Assembly: GCF_030684895.1 (NCBI RefSeq)
Contig: NZ_JAUXXP010000039.1
Span: 21,947-85,946, forward strand
Reading direction: 5' to 3'
Source: Pseudomonas sp.
GTDB taxonomy: Bacteria; Pseudomonadota; Gammaproteobacteria; Pseudomonadales; Pseudomonadaceae
DNA: 64,000 nt
In this document: positions 44,088-55,588 of the stretch, in pieces
How positions within the stretch are numbered: the stretch's first letter is position 1
How the letters are laid out: each line of letters begins with the position of its first letter
The notes under the pieces: generated by a model
Told to the model about the DNA's origin: nothing
Databases searched by the model: none
The model's input: the letters and a program-made list of their open reading frames with translations, nothing else
Made by a program: the position numbers and the translations under genes

Positions 44088-45544
44088 AAGCGCTCACTCT
44101 GAGGTATTGCCTATTGGGCCTAGCCATCGCGGCGGTTGGAACCGCTGGCGGTTTCTGGCTGGGCAAACAAAGCTCATCCCATGATCAGCTGCCAGCAGCA
44201 ACATCGGAAGATCGCCAGGTGCTCTACTGGTACGACCCGATGGTGCCGACTCAGCGTTTCGAGCAGCCAGGCAAGTCTCCCTTCATGGACATGGAACTGG
44301 TGCCGAAGTATGCCGGCACTGAGCAGGATACGACCGCTCTCAGCGTGCCAGCGCAAGCAATTCAGAACCTGGGTATGCGAACTTCGGCGGTTGTACGGGC
44401 AGTACTACCGTCCGGTATCGATGCGGTAGGTTCACTGGCCTACAACCAGCGCGAAGTCGCTACGTTGCAGGCGCGCTCTGCCGGCTTTGTCGAGCGGGTA
44501 TATGGCCGTGCCCCCGGAGATGTACTGCCTGCAGGAACGCCGTTGGCTGACCTGCTGATACCCGAGTGGTCTGCTGCCCAGCTTGAGTTCATCGCGGTAT
44601 TGCAGAGCGGTGATGCTCGGCTGGTCGACGCCGCGCGTGAACGCCTGCGCCTGCTGGGGATGCCCAAAGGGTTGATCGATCAGGTGCAACGTACCCGTAA
44701 ACCGAAGGCATTGCAGACTGTGGTCACCCCTATTGGCGGTGAGTTGCTGTCCCTGGAGGTACGCGCTGGCATGGCGGTTTCGGCAGGCCAAGACCTGGCT
44801 CGCCTCAATGGGTTGTCGAGCATCTGGCTCGATGCGGCCATCCCTGAGTCACAGGCCGCAGCGGTTGAGCTTGGCGCGCAGATCAGTGCAAGCCTAACGG
44901 CTTTTCCAGGCCAAACGCTCAAAGGCCGAGTGATTGCCCTATTGCCGAGTGCCGACGTGCAGACTCGCACGCTGACGGTACGCAGTGAACTGCCCAATCC
45001 AGAGGGCAAGTTGCGCCCCGGTATGTTTGCATCGGTGCGGCTCAATAGCGCAGACGAGCAGCCGGTGCTGCTTATTCCAAGCGAGGCGGTGATTCGCACC
45101 GGTAAACGCGCCCTGGTCATGCTGGCTGAAGGCGAAGGACGTTACCGCCCCTATGAGATTCAGGTCGGGCGGGAGGCCGATGGCCGCTTCGAAGTGCTTG
45201 CGGGCCTCTCTGAGGGGCAGGCGGTGGTTACTTCAGGGCAGTTCCTGATTGATTCGGAAGCCAGTTTACAGGGCGTGATGGCACAGGTAGGCGACCCTGT
45301 GCCCGTGCAGGCCCCACTGCATGAGGCCCAGGGTGTGATCCGCGAACTTGATGATCAAACGGTCACGCTTGAGCACGGCCCTTTCGAGAGCCTCGGTATG
45401 CCAGGCATGACCATGGTTTTTGATTTGGCCAAGCCAGAAGTCGCGGTTGGATTGAAGATAGGCGACTCCGTACGCATTGGTGTACGACAAAGCGATGCCG
45501 GATTATTCGTTGAGCAGCTCAATAAACAAGGAGCGAGCCAATGA
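44084..45544 (+). CDS. RND periplasmic adaptor CusB-like with C-terminal CusF-like domain
   Basis: 486 aa; [31 protein letters not shown] heavy-metal-binding motif; C-terminal [32 protein letters not shown] resembles CusF. Confidence 0.88.
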   Translation: MKALTLRYCLLGLAIAAVGTAGGFWLGKQSSSHDQLPAATSEDRQVLYWYDPMVPTQRFEQPGKSPFMDMELVPKYAGTEQDTTALSVPAQAIQNLGMRTSAVVRAVLPSGIDAVGSLAYNQREVATLQARSAGFVERVYGRAPGDVLPAGTPLADLLIPEWSAAQLEFIAVLQSGDARLVDAARERLRLLGMPKGLIDQVQRTRKPKALQTVVTPIGGELLSLEVRAGMAVSAGQDLARLNGLSSIWLDAAIPESQAAAVELGAQISASLTAFPGQTLKGRVIALLPSADVQTRTLTVRSELPNPEGKLRPGMFASVRLNSADEQPVLLIPSEAVIRTGKRALVMLAEGEGRYRPYEIQVGREADGRFEVLAGLSEGQAVVTSGQFLIDSEASLQGVMAQVGDPVPVQAPLHEAQGVIRELDDQTVTLEHGPFESLGMPGMTMVFDLAKPEVAVGLKIGDSVRIGVRQSDAGLFVEQLNKQGASQ

Positions 45545-48500
45545 TCGCGCGCTTGATCCATTGGTCAATTGGCAACCGCATTCTGGTCTTGTTGGCGACC
45601 CTGTTTATCACTGCCTGGGGCATCTGGTCTTTACGTAGCACGCCACTAGATGCCTTACCGGACCTCTCCGACACTCAGGTGATCATCCGCACCAGCTTCC
45701 CAGGCCAGGCCCCTCAGATCATCGAGAACCAGGTGACCTACCCGCTGGCTAGCACCATGCTTTCTGTGCCTGGTGCGAAGACCGTACGTGGTTACTCGTT
45801 CTTCGGCGACTCGTTTGTCTACGTGTTATTCGAGGACGGTACCGATCTCTACTGGGCACGTTCCCGCGTGCTGGAGTACCTCAACCAGGCGCAGGATCGT
45901 CTGCCGGATGGGGTCACCACCACCCTTGGCCCCGACGCTACTGGCGTGGGCTGGATCTACCAATATGCCTTGGTGGATCGCAGCGGCAAACATGACCTCG
46001 CGCAGTTGCGCTCAATCCAGGACTGGTTTCTTAAGTACGAGCTGAAAAGCCTACCTAACGTGGCGGAGGTCGCCACGTTAGGCGGCATGGTCAAGCAGTA
46101 TCAGGTCGTGCTCGATCCGCAGAAGATGGTTGCCTACGGTGTGACGCAGCGGGAGATTGAGGAGGCGTTACAGGGGGCGAACCAGGAAGCCGGGGGTGCC
46201 GTCCTTGAGTTAGCCGAGCGTGAATACATGGTGCGTGCCTCAGGCTATCTGGAAAGCCTGGAGGACTTCCGCAATGTGCCGTTGCGCACCTCACAGACCG
46301 GCATACCAATTTTGCTTGGCCAGGTAGCCAGCATTCAACTCGGCCCGGAGATGCGCCGTGGCATAGCCGAGCTAGATGGTGAAGGCGAAGTGGTCGGTGG
46401 TGTGGTGATCATGCGCTCGGACAAAAACGCTCGCGAAGTGATCAGCGCAGTCAAAGAGAAGCTGGACAGCTTGCGCGCAAGCCTACCTGCGGGCGTCGAG
46501 TTGGTGACGACCTATGACCGCTCCCAGTTAATTGACCGGGCCATAGATAACCTCAGCTTCAAGCTGCTGGAAGAGTTTGTCGTCGTCGCCCTGGTCTGTC
46601 TGATCTTTCTCTGGCACCTGCGCTCCTCGCTGGTGGCGATCATTACCCTGCCGCTCGGCATCCTTATGGCGTTTATCGTCATGCGTCATCAAGGCATCAA
46701 TGCCAACATCATGTCCCTAGGCGGTATCGCCATCGCCATTGGTGCCATGGTCGATGCGGCCGTGGTGATGATTGAGAACGCCCACAAGCACATCGAAACG
46801 TGGCAAGAGCAGCATCCGAACGAGCGCCTACAAGGCGATACGCATTGGCAGGTGATCGGCAAGGCGGCTGCCGAGGTTGGCCCTGCGCTGTTCTTCAGCT
46901 TGCTGATCATTACCCTGTCGTTTCTCCCGGTGTTTACCCTCGAAGCCCAGGAGGGCCGGCTGTTTGGTCCGCTGGCATTTACCAAAACCTATGCCATGGC
47001 TGCTGCTGCCGGGCTGTCAGTCACTCTGGTACCGGTGCTAATGGGCTACTGGATACGCGGACATATACCCAATGAGCAGAAAAACCCCCTGAACCGTTGG
47101 CTGATCGCGGCCTATCGGCCTGTACTTGAAGCGGTGCTGGCATGGCCGAAGACCACTTTGGCATTGGCATTACTGGTCTTCGTCTCCAGTCTCTGGCCGC
47201 TAAGTCGGCTTGGCGGTGAGTTTCTGCCAGCGATGGACGAAGGCGACCTGCTCTACATGCCCTCGGCATTGCCCGGCCTTCCAGCAAGTAAAGCAACTGA
47301 GCTGCTGCAACAGACTAACCGCATGATTCTCAGTGTGCCGGAAGTGGCGCAGGTGTTCGGCAAAGCAGGCCGAGCAGAGACCGCCACTGACCCCGCGCCA
47401 CTGGAGATGTTCGAGACTACGGTGCAGTTCAAACCACGCGATCAGTGGCGCGATGGCATGACAGCGGAGAAGCTGATCGATGAGCTTGATCAAGCGGTAA
47501 AAGTCCCCGGGCTTTCGAACATCTGGGTACCACCGATCCGCAACCGCATCGACATGCTCGCCACCGGTATAAAGAGTCCTATCGGGGTGAAGGTTGCCGG
47601 CACTTCGTTGGTCGATATTGAGCGCATCACCCGTGAGATCGAAGGGGTGGCCAAACAGGTGCCGGGGGTGAGTTCGGCGCTGGCTGAACGACTGACTGGC
47701 GGGCGTTACGTGGATATAAAAATCAATCGCCTGGCCGCAGCGCGTTATGGCCTCAACGTCGATGAAATCCAGGCGGTGGTGTCAGGTGCTATTGGTGGCA
47801 GCAACATCGGTGAAACCGTAGAAGGGTTGGCGCGCTATCCGATCAATCTGCGTTATCCCCGCGAGTGGAGAGACAGCCCCGAGGCGTTGCAACGGCTGCC
47901 CATCCTTACGGCGGCAGGCCAGCAGATCACGCTCGGTTCTGTGGCCGACATAAGCCTGAGCGAAGGACCACCGATGCTGCGCAGCGAAAACGGACGTCTT
48001 TCCGGCTGGGTCTATGTCGATGTCCGTGACCGTGACCTAGCGTCGACCGTACGTGAGCTCCAGCAGCGGGTGTCGGAGTCTGTGCAGCCAGATGCGGGCA
48101 TGACCATTTCCTACTCGGGGCAGTTCGAGTTTTTGGAACGCGCCAATGCACGCCTAACCTGGGTGGTTCCGGCGACACTGCTGATTATCTTCGTGCTGCT
48201 CTATCTGACCTTCAATCGTTTGGCCGAGGCCTTGCTGATCATGGCCACCTTACCGTTCGCCCTGACAGGCGGTGTCTGGCTGCTCTACTGGCTGGGTTTC
48301 AACCTTTCGGTGGCCACTGGCGTCGGCTTTATTGCGCTGGCAGGGGTGTCGGCAGAGTTCGGGGTGATCATGCTGATCTATCTGCAGAACGCCTGGCATT
48401 CCCGAGTTGAAGCGGGGCGCACAGATAGTCCTGCTTTGCTTGAGTCCATTCGAGAGGGTGCGGTGTTACGCGTACGACCGAAGGTGATGACGGTAGCGGT

Positions 48501-48669
48501 GATTATTGCCGGCCTATTGCCCATCCTCTGGGGCGAGGGGGCGGGATCCGAAGTAATGAAGCGGATCGCCGCCCCAATGGTAGGCGGGATGATCACCGCA
48601 CCGTTGTTGTCGATGCTGGTGTTGCCGGCGGCCTACTGGTTGATGCGGCGTAAAGGGGGAGGAGCATGA
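45541..48669 (+). CDS. Heavy-metal efflux RND transporter CusA-like
   Basis: 1042 aa; [21 protein letters not shown]; overlaps the adaptor gene. Confidence 0.93.
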   Translation: MIARLIHWSIGNRILVLLATLFITAWGIWSLRSTPLDALPDLSDTQVIIRTSFPGQAPQIIENQVTYPLASTMLSVPGAKTVRGYSFFGDSFVYVLFEDGTDLYWARSRVLEYLNQAQDRLPDGVTTTLGPDATGVGWIYQYALVDRSGKHDLAQLRSIQDWFLKYELKSLPNVAEVATLGGMVKQYQVVLDPQKMVAYGVTQREIEEALQGANQEAGGAVLELAEREYMVRASGYLESLEDFRNVPLRTSQTGIPILLGQVASIQLGPEMRRGIAELDGEGEVVGGVVIMRSDKNAREVISAVKEKLDSLRASLPAGVELVTTYDRSQLIDRAIDNLSFKLLEEFVVVALVCLIFLWHLRSSLVAIITLPLGILMAFIVMRHQGINANIMSLGGIAIAIGAMVDAAVVMIENAHKHIETWQEQHPNERLQGDTHWQVIGKAAAEVGPALFFSLLIITLSFLPVFTLEAQEGRLFGPLAFTKTYAMAAAAGLSVTLVPVLMGYWIRGHIPNEQKNPLNRWLIAAYRPVLEAVLAWPKTTLALALLVFVSSLWPLSRLGGEFLPAMDEGDLLYMPSALPGLPASKATELLQQTNRMILSVPEVAQVFGKAGRAETATDPAPLEMFETTVQFKPRDQWRDGMTAEKLIDELDQAVKVPGLSNIWVPPIRNRIDMLATGIKSPIGVKVAGTSLVDIERITREIEGVAKQVPGVSSALAERLTGGRYVDIKINRLAAARYGLNVDEIQAVVSGAIGGSNIGETVEGLARYPINLRYPREWRDSPEALQRLPILTAAGQQITLGSVADISLSEGPPMLRSENGRLSGWVYVDVRDRDLASTVRELQQRVSESVQPDAGMTISYSGQFEFLERANARLTWVVPATLLIIFVLLYLTFNRLAEALLIMATLPFALTGGVWLLYWLGFNLSVATGVGFIALAGVSAEFGVIMLIYLQNAWHSRVEAGRTDSPALLESIREGAVLRVRPKVMTVAVIIAGLLPILWGEGAGSEVMKRIAAPMVGGMITAPLLSMLVLPAAYWLMRRKGGGA

Positions 48670-48768
48670 TGTAGCAGGTCTGGGGATGACTCGGGGTAAC
48701 TGGAGAGGAAGTCTGAGTTGCCCCTGTCATTTAATATTTTTGAGCTACTAAAAGCCCCCAATACTGCA

Positions 48769-48788
48769 ATTACGAAGATGTAATTTTC
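48769..48788 (+). promoter_or_regulatory. Putative CzcR/CopR-like box upstream of PtrA-like gene 2
   Basis: ATTACGAAGATGTAATTTTC; close match to the box at 28083. Confidence 0.6.
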
Positions 48789-48853
48789 GCTTCACTTTGA
48801 TGACAGGTGCATGCGTTTATATTTTCACTACAACCTAAGTAGAGGAATTAAAC

Positions 48854-49186
48854 GTGAACATTCTTAAAGCTGTCTTAGCGGTATCTATTCTTTCTGCATC
48901 GTCCTTGGTTATGGCCGAAGGCGGCGGTGACCGCGTCTATGGTCGAATGATTCAGGATAATGAAAGAGCGATGCAGGAATACGCTGCTGCTCGTGGCAAG
49001 ACTCCGCCAGAGGTGACTCACTATCGCTACGGCATGAAGCTGGACATCGCGAAGGTTGTACATACGAGCCCTACAGGCTCTGGTTGTGAGGTAATGCCGG
49101 CTCAGATGACCTATGAGGACTCCAGCGGCGATTTGCAGACTGTTGAATATCGGGCAATGGGTACAGCCTGCTGGAATCAAAACTGA
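48854..49186 (+). CDS. PtrA-like N-terminal plus DUF2790-like secreted protein (copy 2)
   Basis: 110 aa; AEGGGDRVYGRMIQDNERAMQEYAAARG then HYRYGMKLDIAKVVH...C.VMPAQMTYEDSSGDLQTVEYRAMGTAC. Confidence 0.75.
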   Translation: MNILKAVLAVSILSASSLVMAEGGGDRVYGRMIQDNERAMQEYAAARGKTPPEVTHYRYGMKLDIAKVVHTSPTGSGCEVMPAQMTYEDSSGDLQTVEYRAMGTACWNQN

Positions 49187-49359
49187 GCTACATAGGAGCT
49201 TACAGGTCACTGACTTAAAAGTAATTTTCAAGTCACCCTGACGTTATTTGGCGTGTGGAAGTATGGCGTGAGCGCGCACGGGCGATGCCTGGCGCGCTAC
49301 GGCAACTACTACAAGAAATCTCACCGAGATAAAACTGCCAGATAATTCAGGAGTGTCAC

Positions 49360-50682
49360 ATGAATAACCCCCTTTTTTGCTTATCGCTGATAGCTCTGAG
49401 TATCGGCACCGGACAGGCTGCAATTACCGCCGAAGAAAAGGCCGAAGGCTTCGTCGAGGGCAGCAGCCTCACTATTCTGAATCGCAACCTCTATTTCAAT
49501 CGCGACTTTCGTAAGGGGCAGTCGAGCGGCACAGGTAATGGTTACTCGGAAGAGTGGGCACATGGAATCATCGGGCAGTTTGAGTCTGGATTCACCGAGG
49601 GTACCGTTGGCTTTGGTATCGACGCGTTTGCGATGCTGGGCCTGAAACTCGACTCTGGTGATGGGCGATCCGGCGCAGGTGGCTCCGTTGATGTGATGCC
49701 TTACAACAGTGCAGGGCAACCCGAGGATGACTACTCCAAGGTGGGAGGTGCGGTTAAAGCCAGGTTCATGGATACAGTTATCAAAGCTGGCGATGTTTTC
49801 CCTGTCAGCCCCGTCGTTCAATATGGCGACTCGCGACTCCTGCCCGAAAGCTTCCGCGGTATCACCGTGGCCAACAACAGTATTGAAGGCTTGGCCCTGC
49901 AAGGTGGCCGCCTGCATTCAATGAGCGAGCCCAACTCAAGCAGCATGCGCGATGGCTTCGCAACGTTCTATGCGGGCTCCGTCGACGCCCCCTGGATTGC
50001 CTATTTTGGTGGTGATTACTCGGTCAACGACAACGTCGGCATCAGCCTCTATACCAGCCGTCTCAAAGATGCTTGGAACCAGTACTACACTGGTACCACG
50101 TTGAGCTATCCGCTCTCCGACGATGTTGCCTTGATCGGTGGACTTAATTACTACAAAGCTGTCGATGAGGGAAAACAGCATCTGGGCAGCTTCGATAACA
50201 ACATCTGGAGCGGTAAGGCTGGAGTGCAATTTGGTGCCCATACCGTCATGGTTGGCATTCAGCGCAATAACGGCGATGACGATTTCGATTACCTGCGTCA
50301 ATCCGACTCGATCTACCTGGATAATTCCATCCAGTACAGCGACTTCAACTCGCCCAAGGAAAAGTCCTGGCAGGTGCGCTATGACTTGGACATGGAGCCT
50401 TTTGGTGTGCCCGGCCTGAGCTTCATGACCCGCTACGCGCAGGGCTGGGATGCTGACTACACCAACGCCAACGAGGTTTACATGCGGCGCGACGATGATG
50501 GTGATCCGCTGACCGATCAGAAACGGTGGGAGCGCGACATCGAAGCCAAGTACGTCGTGCAAGCCGGATCACTGAAAGACATGTCCTTCCGCATTCGCCA
50601 GGCAACGACCCGAGCAACCGAATTTGAGTCAGATTTGGATGAGGTTCGTCTCATCGTCGAGTACCCACTCGAAGTGCTTTAA
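49360..50682 (+). CDS. OprD-family outer membrane porin (copy 3, close paralogue of copy 1)
   Basis: 440 aa; EGFVEGSSLTILNRNLYFNRDFRKGQSSGTGNGYSEEWAHGIIGQFESGFTEGTVGFGIDAFAMLGLKLDSGDGR, nearly colinear with copy 1. Confidence 0.92.
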   Translation: MNNPLFCLSLIALSIGTGQAAITAEEKAEGFVEGSSLTILNRNLYFNRDFRKGQSSGTGNGYSEEWAHGIIGQFESGFTEGTVGFGIDAFAMLGLKLDSGDGRSGAGGSVDVMPYNSAGQPEDDYSKVGGAVKARFMDTVIKAGDVFPVSPVVQYGDSRLLPESFRGITVANNSIEGLALQGGRLHSMSEPNSSSMRDGFATFYAGSVDAPWIAYFGGDYSVNDNVGISLYTSRLKDAWNQYYTGTTLSYPLSDDVALIGGLNYYKAVDEGKQHLGSFDNNIWSGKAGVQFGAHTVMVGIQRNNGDDDFDYLRQSDSIYLDNSIQYSDFNSPKEKSWQVRYDLDMEPFGVPGLSFMTRYAQGWDADYTNANEVYMRRDDDGDPLTDQKRWERDIEAKYVVQAGSLKDMSFRIRQATTRATEFESDLDEVRLIVEYPLEVL

Positions 50683-50749
50683 AGCGTCATCGGCGAGTGC
50701 CCTGCGGTGCTGTCCCCTGTAGTGCTCCTTTGGTTTGGAGACAGCCTTC

Positions 50750-50771
50750 GGCACCCTCGGGTGCCTTTTTG
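50750..50771 (+). terminator. Rho-independent terminator after oprD copy 3
   Basis: GGCACCCTCGGGTGCCTTTTTG. Confidence 0.8.
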
Positions 50772-50914
50772 CATATGGATCTATGCGGCCAGTTGTGTTG
50801 CTAGTCGTAAAGGGCTGTATTGAGGGGGAAAGAGGGCGCAGGAGTGAGAAATCGTGATCCCGAGCACTCACCATTTAAATGGAAAGTCTGAGTGCTCGGT
50901 TCTAGCTGGGAATA

Positions 50915-51370
50915 TTACTGCGCGGGGTAGTCGGCAATAACTTGGTCAGTACCCGCCGTGGTCAACCCGATAACCTGATAGGCATGCTGCGTACCACCAA
51001 CTTCCATACCAGGTGAGCCTGCCGGCATGCCGGGAACGGCGATACCAGCCAGATCATCACGTTTGGAGAGTTCGATGATTTGCGCTGCTGGTACGTGACC
51101 TTCGACGAATTTGCCGTCGATCACGGCGGTGTGGCAGGACGCCAGTCGTGGTGCAACACCGAGTCGTTGCTTCACCGAGGTCATATCGCGCTCGACATGG
51201 TCGATGACGTTGAAGCCGTTCGCTTCCAAGTGCGAGATCCACTTCTTGCAGCAACCACAATTTGCATCACGGTGCACGTCGATTGTCAGGGCATCAGCTG
51301 ATTGAACTGCAGAGCTCATAAACAAGGCGGCCAGCATCGCCGCCCGTGCTCCTTTACATTTAGCTGTCAT
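50915..51370 (-). CDS. copG: DUF411 copper-binding protein (CopG-like)
   Basis: MTAKCKGARAAMLAALFMSSAVQSADALTIDVHRDANCGCCKKWISHLEANGF; CxCC motif; end of a cop operon. Confidence 0.8.
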   Translation of the reverse strand: MTAKCKGARAAMLAALFMSSAVQSADALTIDVHRDANCGCCKKWISHLEANGFNVIDHVERDMTSVKQRLGVAPRLASCHTAVIDGKFVEGHVPAAQIIELSKRDDLAGIAVPGMPAGSPGMEVGGTQHAYQVIGLTTAGTDQVIADYPAQ

Positions 51371-52223
51371 GAAGGTGCTCTTTGCCATCGGCATGAGTGT
51401 GAGTGTTGGGCGCGGCGGCCGGGGTCTGCTCCTTTTGAGCTGGCTCTGTTTCGTGGTGACCAGCGCCACCTTCCGCCGTTTGGCCATCCGTCGCATGGTG
51501 GTCTGCGCCGCTGCCTGATGGGGTCATATCTGCTGCGTGATGATCTGCACTGCTCGACGAATCACCGTGATGATCGGCACCTGCGTTCGCCTTTGAACTA
51601 TCCGAAGCATGATGATCTGTCGCTGCCTCAGGCTCGGCGTGGTGATCCGCCTTGGCGCTTCCATGTTGACCTTCGTGGTTATGCATTTGGGTCTCACCGC
51701 CGCCATGATCGTGACCGCCGCTCGATGCAACTAGGGCTTGATACTGCCCGGCATCCATTTTCGGCAGTTGATCTAGGAGCGCGACCATGCCCCAGATGTA
51801 CTGATCACCCATGCTTTTGCCCCATGCCGGCATGCCTGTGGCCTTGATACCGTGCTTGATCACCCAAAATGCAGCAGCTGGATTGCCATCGATACCAACT
51901 TTGGTCAGGTTCGGCGGAGCGGGATACAGCGATTGGCTAAGTTCTGTTTCAGCAACACCCGGTGCCAAATGACATCCGATGCACATAGAGTTGTAGTTAC
52001 CAGCCCCGGCTTTGATAAGCGCGTCATCATTGAGGTTGGGTACTTCTATATCTTTGGAGCGCACTTCGATAGAGCGATCTCTGGCCATTGTCAGGAAAGC
52101 ATATACTGCCGGGAAGTGAGGGTCATCGGCACCCACGTTGACCAAGCCCAAGTAGGCACCGCCAACTAATGCAGCGCTTCCGACGACACCCGCCGCCACT
52201 AAGGTTTTAATTGTTCTTTTCAT
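51360..52223 (-). CDS. c-type cytochrome with long His-rich (ADHH) C-terminal extension
   Basis: 287 aa; CIGCH heme motif; C-terminal KADHHAEPEAATDHHASDSSKANAGADHHGDSSSSADHHAADMTPSGSGADHHATDG... Confidence 0.82.
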   Translation of the reverse strand: MKRTIKTLVAAGVVGSAALVGGAYLGLVNVGADDPHFPAVYAFLTMARDRSIEVRSKDIEVPNLNDDALIKAGAGNYNSMCIGCHLAPGVAETELSQSLYPAPPNLTKVGIDGNPAAAFWVIKHGIKATGMPAWGKSMGDQYIWGMVALLDQLPKMDAGQYQALVASSGGHDHGGGETQMHNHEGQHGSAKADHHAEPEAATDHHASDSSKANAGADHHGDSSSSADHHAADMTPSGSGADHHATDGQTAEGGAGHHETEPAQKEQTPAAAPNTHTHADGKEHLHDS

Positions 52224-52232
52224 GTCAGGCTC

Positions 52233-53273
52233 TCAAAACCACATCCGAATACCGGCAACTAAGCGTGCCTCCTCAACATCCTCACCCTCATCTCGCACCA
52301 GGTCGGCCGTGTTGCCGAAGGAGCGACTCCAGGAAACGCCGATGTAGGGTGCGAACTGGCGAATGATCTCGTAACGCAGCCGTAGACCGACCTCGGCATT
52401 GGCCAGGCCGGAGCCGATACCTCGTTCGGGATCGTTCTTGCCGTAGAAATTCACTTCAGCGGTCGGCTGAAGGATTAGGCGATTGGTCAGCAGGATGTCG
52501 TACTCGCCCTCTAAGCGCGCAGCCGTCTGGCCGTTCTCGCCGACAAAGGCAGTGGCCTCCGCCTCGAAGGCATACAGCGCCATACCCTGGATGCCGAATG
52601 CGGCCCAAGTCTGTGGCGACTCTGGCTTGAAGTCTTGGCGAACACCCGCGACCACATCCCACCAAGGACCAATCGAGCGCCCGTACAAGGCCTGCAATTC
52701 AGCATCCTCAGTGACGCCATTGGTGCGTTCACCTTCGGAGCGAAGCCAGAGACGATTGATGTCTCCTCCAATCCAGCCGGACGCATCCCAAGCCAAGGTG
52801 CTGCCTTCATCGGCATCCTGGTATTCGAGTTGGTCGAGCAGGAAGAAGCTGTTGATGGCGCTGTCGTGAACCTTGTGGCCTGGCAACGGCGGGAACGCTG
52901 CTTCACGATCCGCATCTGTCAGCACCGGGATTGGCGTGCGACTGGTGGCTCTCGGCGCTTCAGCGGAACCATGGTTCATCTTTGAATGATCCATACCCCC
53001 CATCTGCCCCTGCATAGCGCCGTGACCCATCTTGCTGTGGTCCATAGTCGGAGCCTTTTCTTGGCTCTGGCTATGGCCCATCTGGCTATGATCCATGCCC
53101 TTCATCGGCTCTTTGGCAGAACCGTGGTTCATCTTGCTATGGTCCATCGGCATGGAACCGTGGCCCATTGCCGAATGATCCATTTCTTCCGCAGCGATGG
53201 TGAGTCCGCTGCCAAGCATGCTCAGCGACACTGCCAGTGCTGTTAGGGACGGACGTAAAAACCTAGTGGTCAT
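52233..53273 (-). CDS. copB: Copper resistance protein CopB
   Basis: MDHSKMxHG repeats then CopB beta-barrel [38 protein letters not shown]...[26 protein letters not shown]. Confidence 0.93.
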   Translation of the reverse strand: MTTRFLRPSLTALAVSLSMLGSGLTIAAEEMDHSAMGHGSMPMDHSKMNHGSAKEPMKGMDHSQMGHSQSQEKAPTMDHSKMGHGAMQGQMGGMDHSKMNHGSAEAPRATSRTPIPVLTDADREAAFPPLPGHKVHDSAINSFFLLDQLEYQDADEGSTLAWDASGWIGGDINRLWLRSEGERTNGVTEDAELQALYGRSIGPWWDVVAGVRQDFKPESPQTWAAFGIQGMALYAFEAEATAFVGENGQTAARLEGEYDILLTNRLILQPTAEVNFYGKNDPERGIGSGLANAEVGLRLRYEIIRQFAPYIGVSWSRSFGNTADLVRDEGEDVEEARLVAGIRMWF

Positions 53274-53562
53274 GGTTCGAACCTGCTTCGGCTTCGTTGC
53301 CGCCATGCTTATCCATCATGCTTTCGTGGTCCATGCCGCCATGGTTCATGTCCCCGTGATCCATCTGCTGACTAGCAGACTTTTCCTTCGCTTGTGCGGC
53401 CTTCGTGTCAGGTACCGATTTGGGAGCCTGTGTCTCAGTAGCATGTTGTTTGTGCTCACTGTGATCTTCACCGGCCAACAACACCGGAGCATGCAGGACA
53501 GCCAAAAGGCTCAACACAGTAACGCTGCCGGCCAGGGCCTTTCGCTTCATAAAAGTGCTCAT
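53263..53562 (-). CDS. Small secreted Met/His-rich protein in the cop operon
   Basis: 99 aa; signal peptide; [22 protein letters not shown]; overlaps the start of copB. Confidence 0.7.
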   Translation of the reverse strand: MSTFMKRKALAGSVTVLSLLAVLHAPVLLAGEDHSEHKQHATETQAPKSVPDTKAAQAKEKSASQQMDHGDMNHGGMDHESMMDKHGGNEAEAGSNHDH

Positions 53563-53574
53563 CAGATATCTCCT

Positions 53575-55392
53575 TTACTCATCCACACGAACTTCACGGA
53601 ACATGCCCATTTCCATGTGGAGTAGTAGGTGGCAGTGGTAGGCCCAGCGACCCAATGCATCGGCAGTCACTCGATAGCTGCGTTTGGAACCTGGTGGCAT
53701 GTCGATGGTGTGTTTGCGAACCATGAAGTTGCCGTTCGCATCCTCCAGATCACTCCACATGCCGTGAAGATGGATGGGATGAGTCATCATGGTGTCGTTG
53801 ACCAGCGTGATGCGGACACGCTCGCCGTACTTGAGACGCAGAGGCTCGGCATCAGAGAACTTGATGCCGTCGAAGGACCAGGAAAACTTTTCCATATGCC
53901 CGGTGAGGTGTAGCTCGATGGTTCGGCTGGGTTCGCGGCCATCCGGATCAGGGAAGGTGCTTTTCAAGTCGGAATAGGTCAGTACACGACGACCATTAGC
54001 GCGCAGGCCGATACCTGGATCGTCCAGTTTATGGGTCGGGGTCATGGTTTGCATGTCGACCAGGGGATTATTGGTTTCAGAGGCCGGATGCGATTGCATC
54101 GCTGCGTCCATACCTGCCATACCCGAATGGTCCATGCCGGCCATTTTGCTGTGGTCCATACCGGCCATATCACCTTGCATTCCGCCAGCGTCCATCCCGG
54201 CCATCTTGCTGTGATCCATGCCGCTCATGCCGCCTTGCATGCTGCCATGGTCCATGCCCGCCATGCTGCCGTGATCCATACCCATGTCGCCCATGGCGAT
54301 CAGGGGGCGAGGATCGGTTTCGGGTACTGGAGCGCTCAACCCTTCACGTGTAGCCAGAGTGCCGCGGGCATAGCCGGTACGATCCATGGACTGTGCAAAA
54401 ATCGTGTAAGCCTCTTGGTCAGCGAGCTCGACAATCACGTCATAAGTCTCGGCCACGGCGATACGGAGCTCATCAACGCTGACTGGCTTGACGTGCAGAC
54501 CATCGGCCGCAACCACCGTCATCTTCAGGCCTGGAATACGTACGTCGAAGTAGGTCATGGCCGAGCCGTTGATGAAGCGCAAACGGAGTTTTTCACCCGG
54601 TTTGAAGATACCTGTCCAGTTCCCATTAGGTGCCTGGCCATTCATCAGGTAGGTGTAGGTATAGGCGCTGACGTCAGCAAGATCGGTGGGGCTCATCTTC
54701 ATCTCGGCCCACATCTTGCGGTCAGCAACTGCTGCCGACCAACCTTGCTCGCTCACGTCATTGATGAAGTCGCCAACGGTGCGCTTGTGCTGGTTGTAGT
54801 AGTCCGACTGCTTTTTAAGCTTGGCCAATAACCGTGTTGGGTCTTCATCAGTCCAGTCAGTCAGCATCACCACGTAGTCACGGTCATAGCTAAACGGCTC
54901 AGGCTCCTTGGCATCGATGACCAGGGCACCGTAAACGCCAATCTGCTCCTGCAACCCAGAGTGGCTGTGGTACCAGTAAGTACCATTTTGATTGACCTTG
55001 AACTTGTACTCGTACATGCCATCGGGCGCGATGCCGTGGAAGCTCAAGCCAGGCACACCATCCATGTTCGCGGGCAAAATGATGCCGTGCCAGTGAATCG
55101 AGGTGTCTTCGGCCAAGCGGTTTTTCACACGCAGTGTGACGGTATCGCCTTCCCGCCAGCGCAAAATTGGCCCTGGAATGGACCCATTAATAGCCATCGC
55201 GGTCCGGGCTGCTCCGGTAATATTCACTGGCGTTTCACCAATGAATAAGTCGAAATCTGTACCCGTTAATACGTTGGGCTGTCCGGGACTGGTCACCGCC
55301 CAAACGGGTGTGCGCCACAAGCCAAGGCCTCCGAGAATGCCGGTAGCGGCCAGGCCTTTAACGAAGGTTCGTCTTGAGGTTTTGCAGTGCAT
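53575..55392 (-). CDS. copA: Copper resistance multicopper oxidase CopA
   Basis: 605 aa; Tat signal RRTFVKGLAATG; HWHG, HSHSG, HPIHLHGMW, YHCHLLLHMEMGM copper sites; MDHGSMAGMDHSKM repeats. Confidence 0.95.
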   Translation of the reverse strand: MHCKTSRRTFVKGLAATGILGGLGLWRTPVWAVTSPGQPNVLTGTDFDLFIGETPVNITGAARTAMAINGSIPGPILRWREGDTVTLRVKNRLAEDTSIHWHGIILPANMDGVPGLSFHGIAPDGMYEYKFKVNQNGTYWYHSHSGLQEQIGVYGALVIDAKEPEPFSYDRDYVVMLTDWTDEDPTRLLAKLKKQSDYYNQHKRTVGDFINDVSEQGWSAAVADRKMWAEMKMSPTDLADVSAYTYTYLMNGQAPNGNWTGIFKPGEKLRLRFINGSAMTYFDVRIPGLKMTVVAADGLHVKPVSVDELRIAVAETYDVIVELADQEAYTIFAQSMDRTGYARGTLATREGLSAPVPETDPRPLIAMGDMGMDHGSMAGMDHGSMQGGMSGMDHSKMAGMDAGGMQGDMAGMDHSKMAGMDHSGMAGMDAAMQSHPASETNNPLVDMQTMTPTHKLDDPGIGLRANGRRVLTYSDLKSTFPDPDGREPSRTIELHLTGHMEKFSWSFDGIKFSDAEPLRLKYGERVRITLVNDTMMTHPIHLHGMWSDLEDANGNFMVRKHTIDMPPGSKRSYRVTADALGRWAYHCHLLLHMEMGMFREVRVDE

Positions 55393-55561
55393 GCCGTTAT
55401 GTCCAATCAGTCAGAGGAGCCAGGGCGGAACAACCATGACATTTGGTTATTTCCAGCTTCATCCTGGGAGGTTTTCCCTATCAGCCTTGCCCACTGTCGT
55501 GATTTTTCAAATCGTTCCGACAGCGAGCTTGAGAAATTGCCATATCTCAACCGGCTAAGTG

Positions 55562-55581
55562 ATTACATTTCTGTCAGGTTG
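55562..55581 (-). promoter_or_regulatory. Putative CopR-like box upstream of copA
   Basis: Plus strand ATTACATTTCTGTCAGGTTG (minus strand CAACCTGACAGAAATGTAAT); 19/20 identical to 55917-55936. Confidence 0.65.
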
Positions 55582-55588
55582 ACCGCGA

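Noticed and set aside
49222-49238. ACTTAAAAGTAATTTTC before oprD copy 3 as a full regulator box
   Set aside because: Only the GTAATTTTC half-site matches well, so it is mentioned as weak and not listed as a feature.
51360-54300. Repeated MDHSKM/ADHH-coding segments considered as a CRISPR or tandem DNA repeat array
   Set aside because: Repeats are in-frame protein motifs of irregular spacing with codon variation; no repeat-spacer structure and no cas genes.
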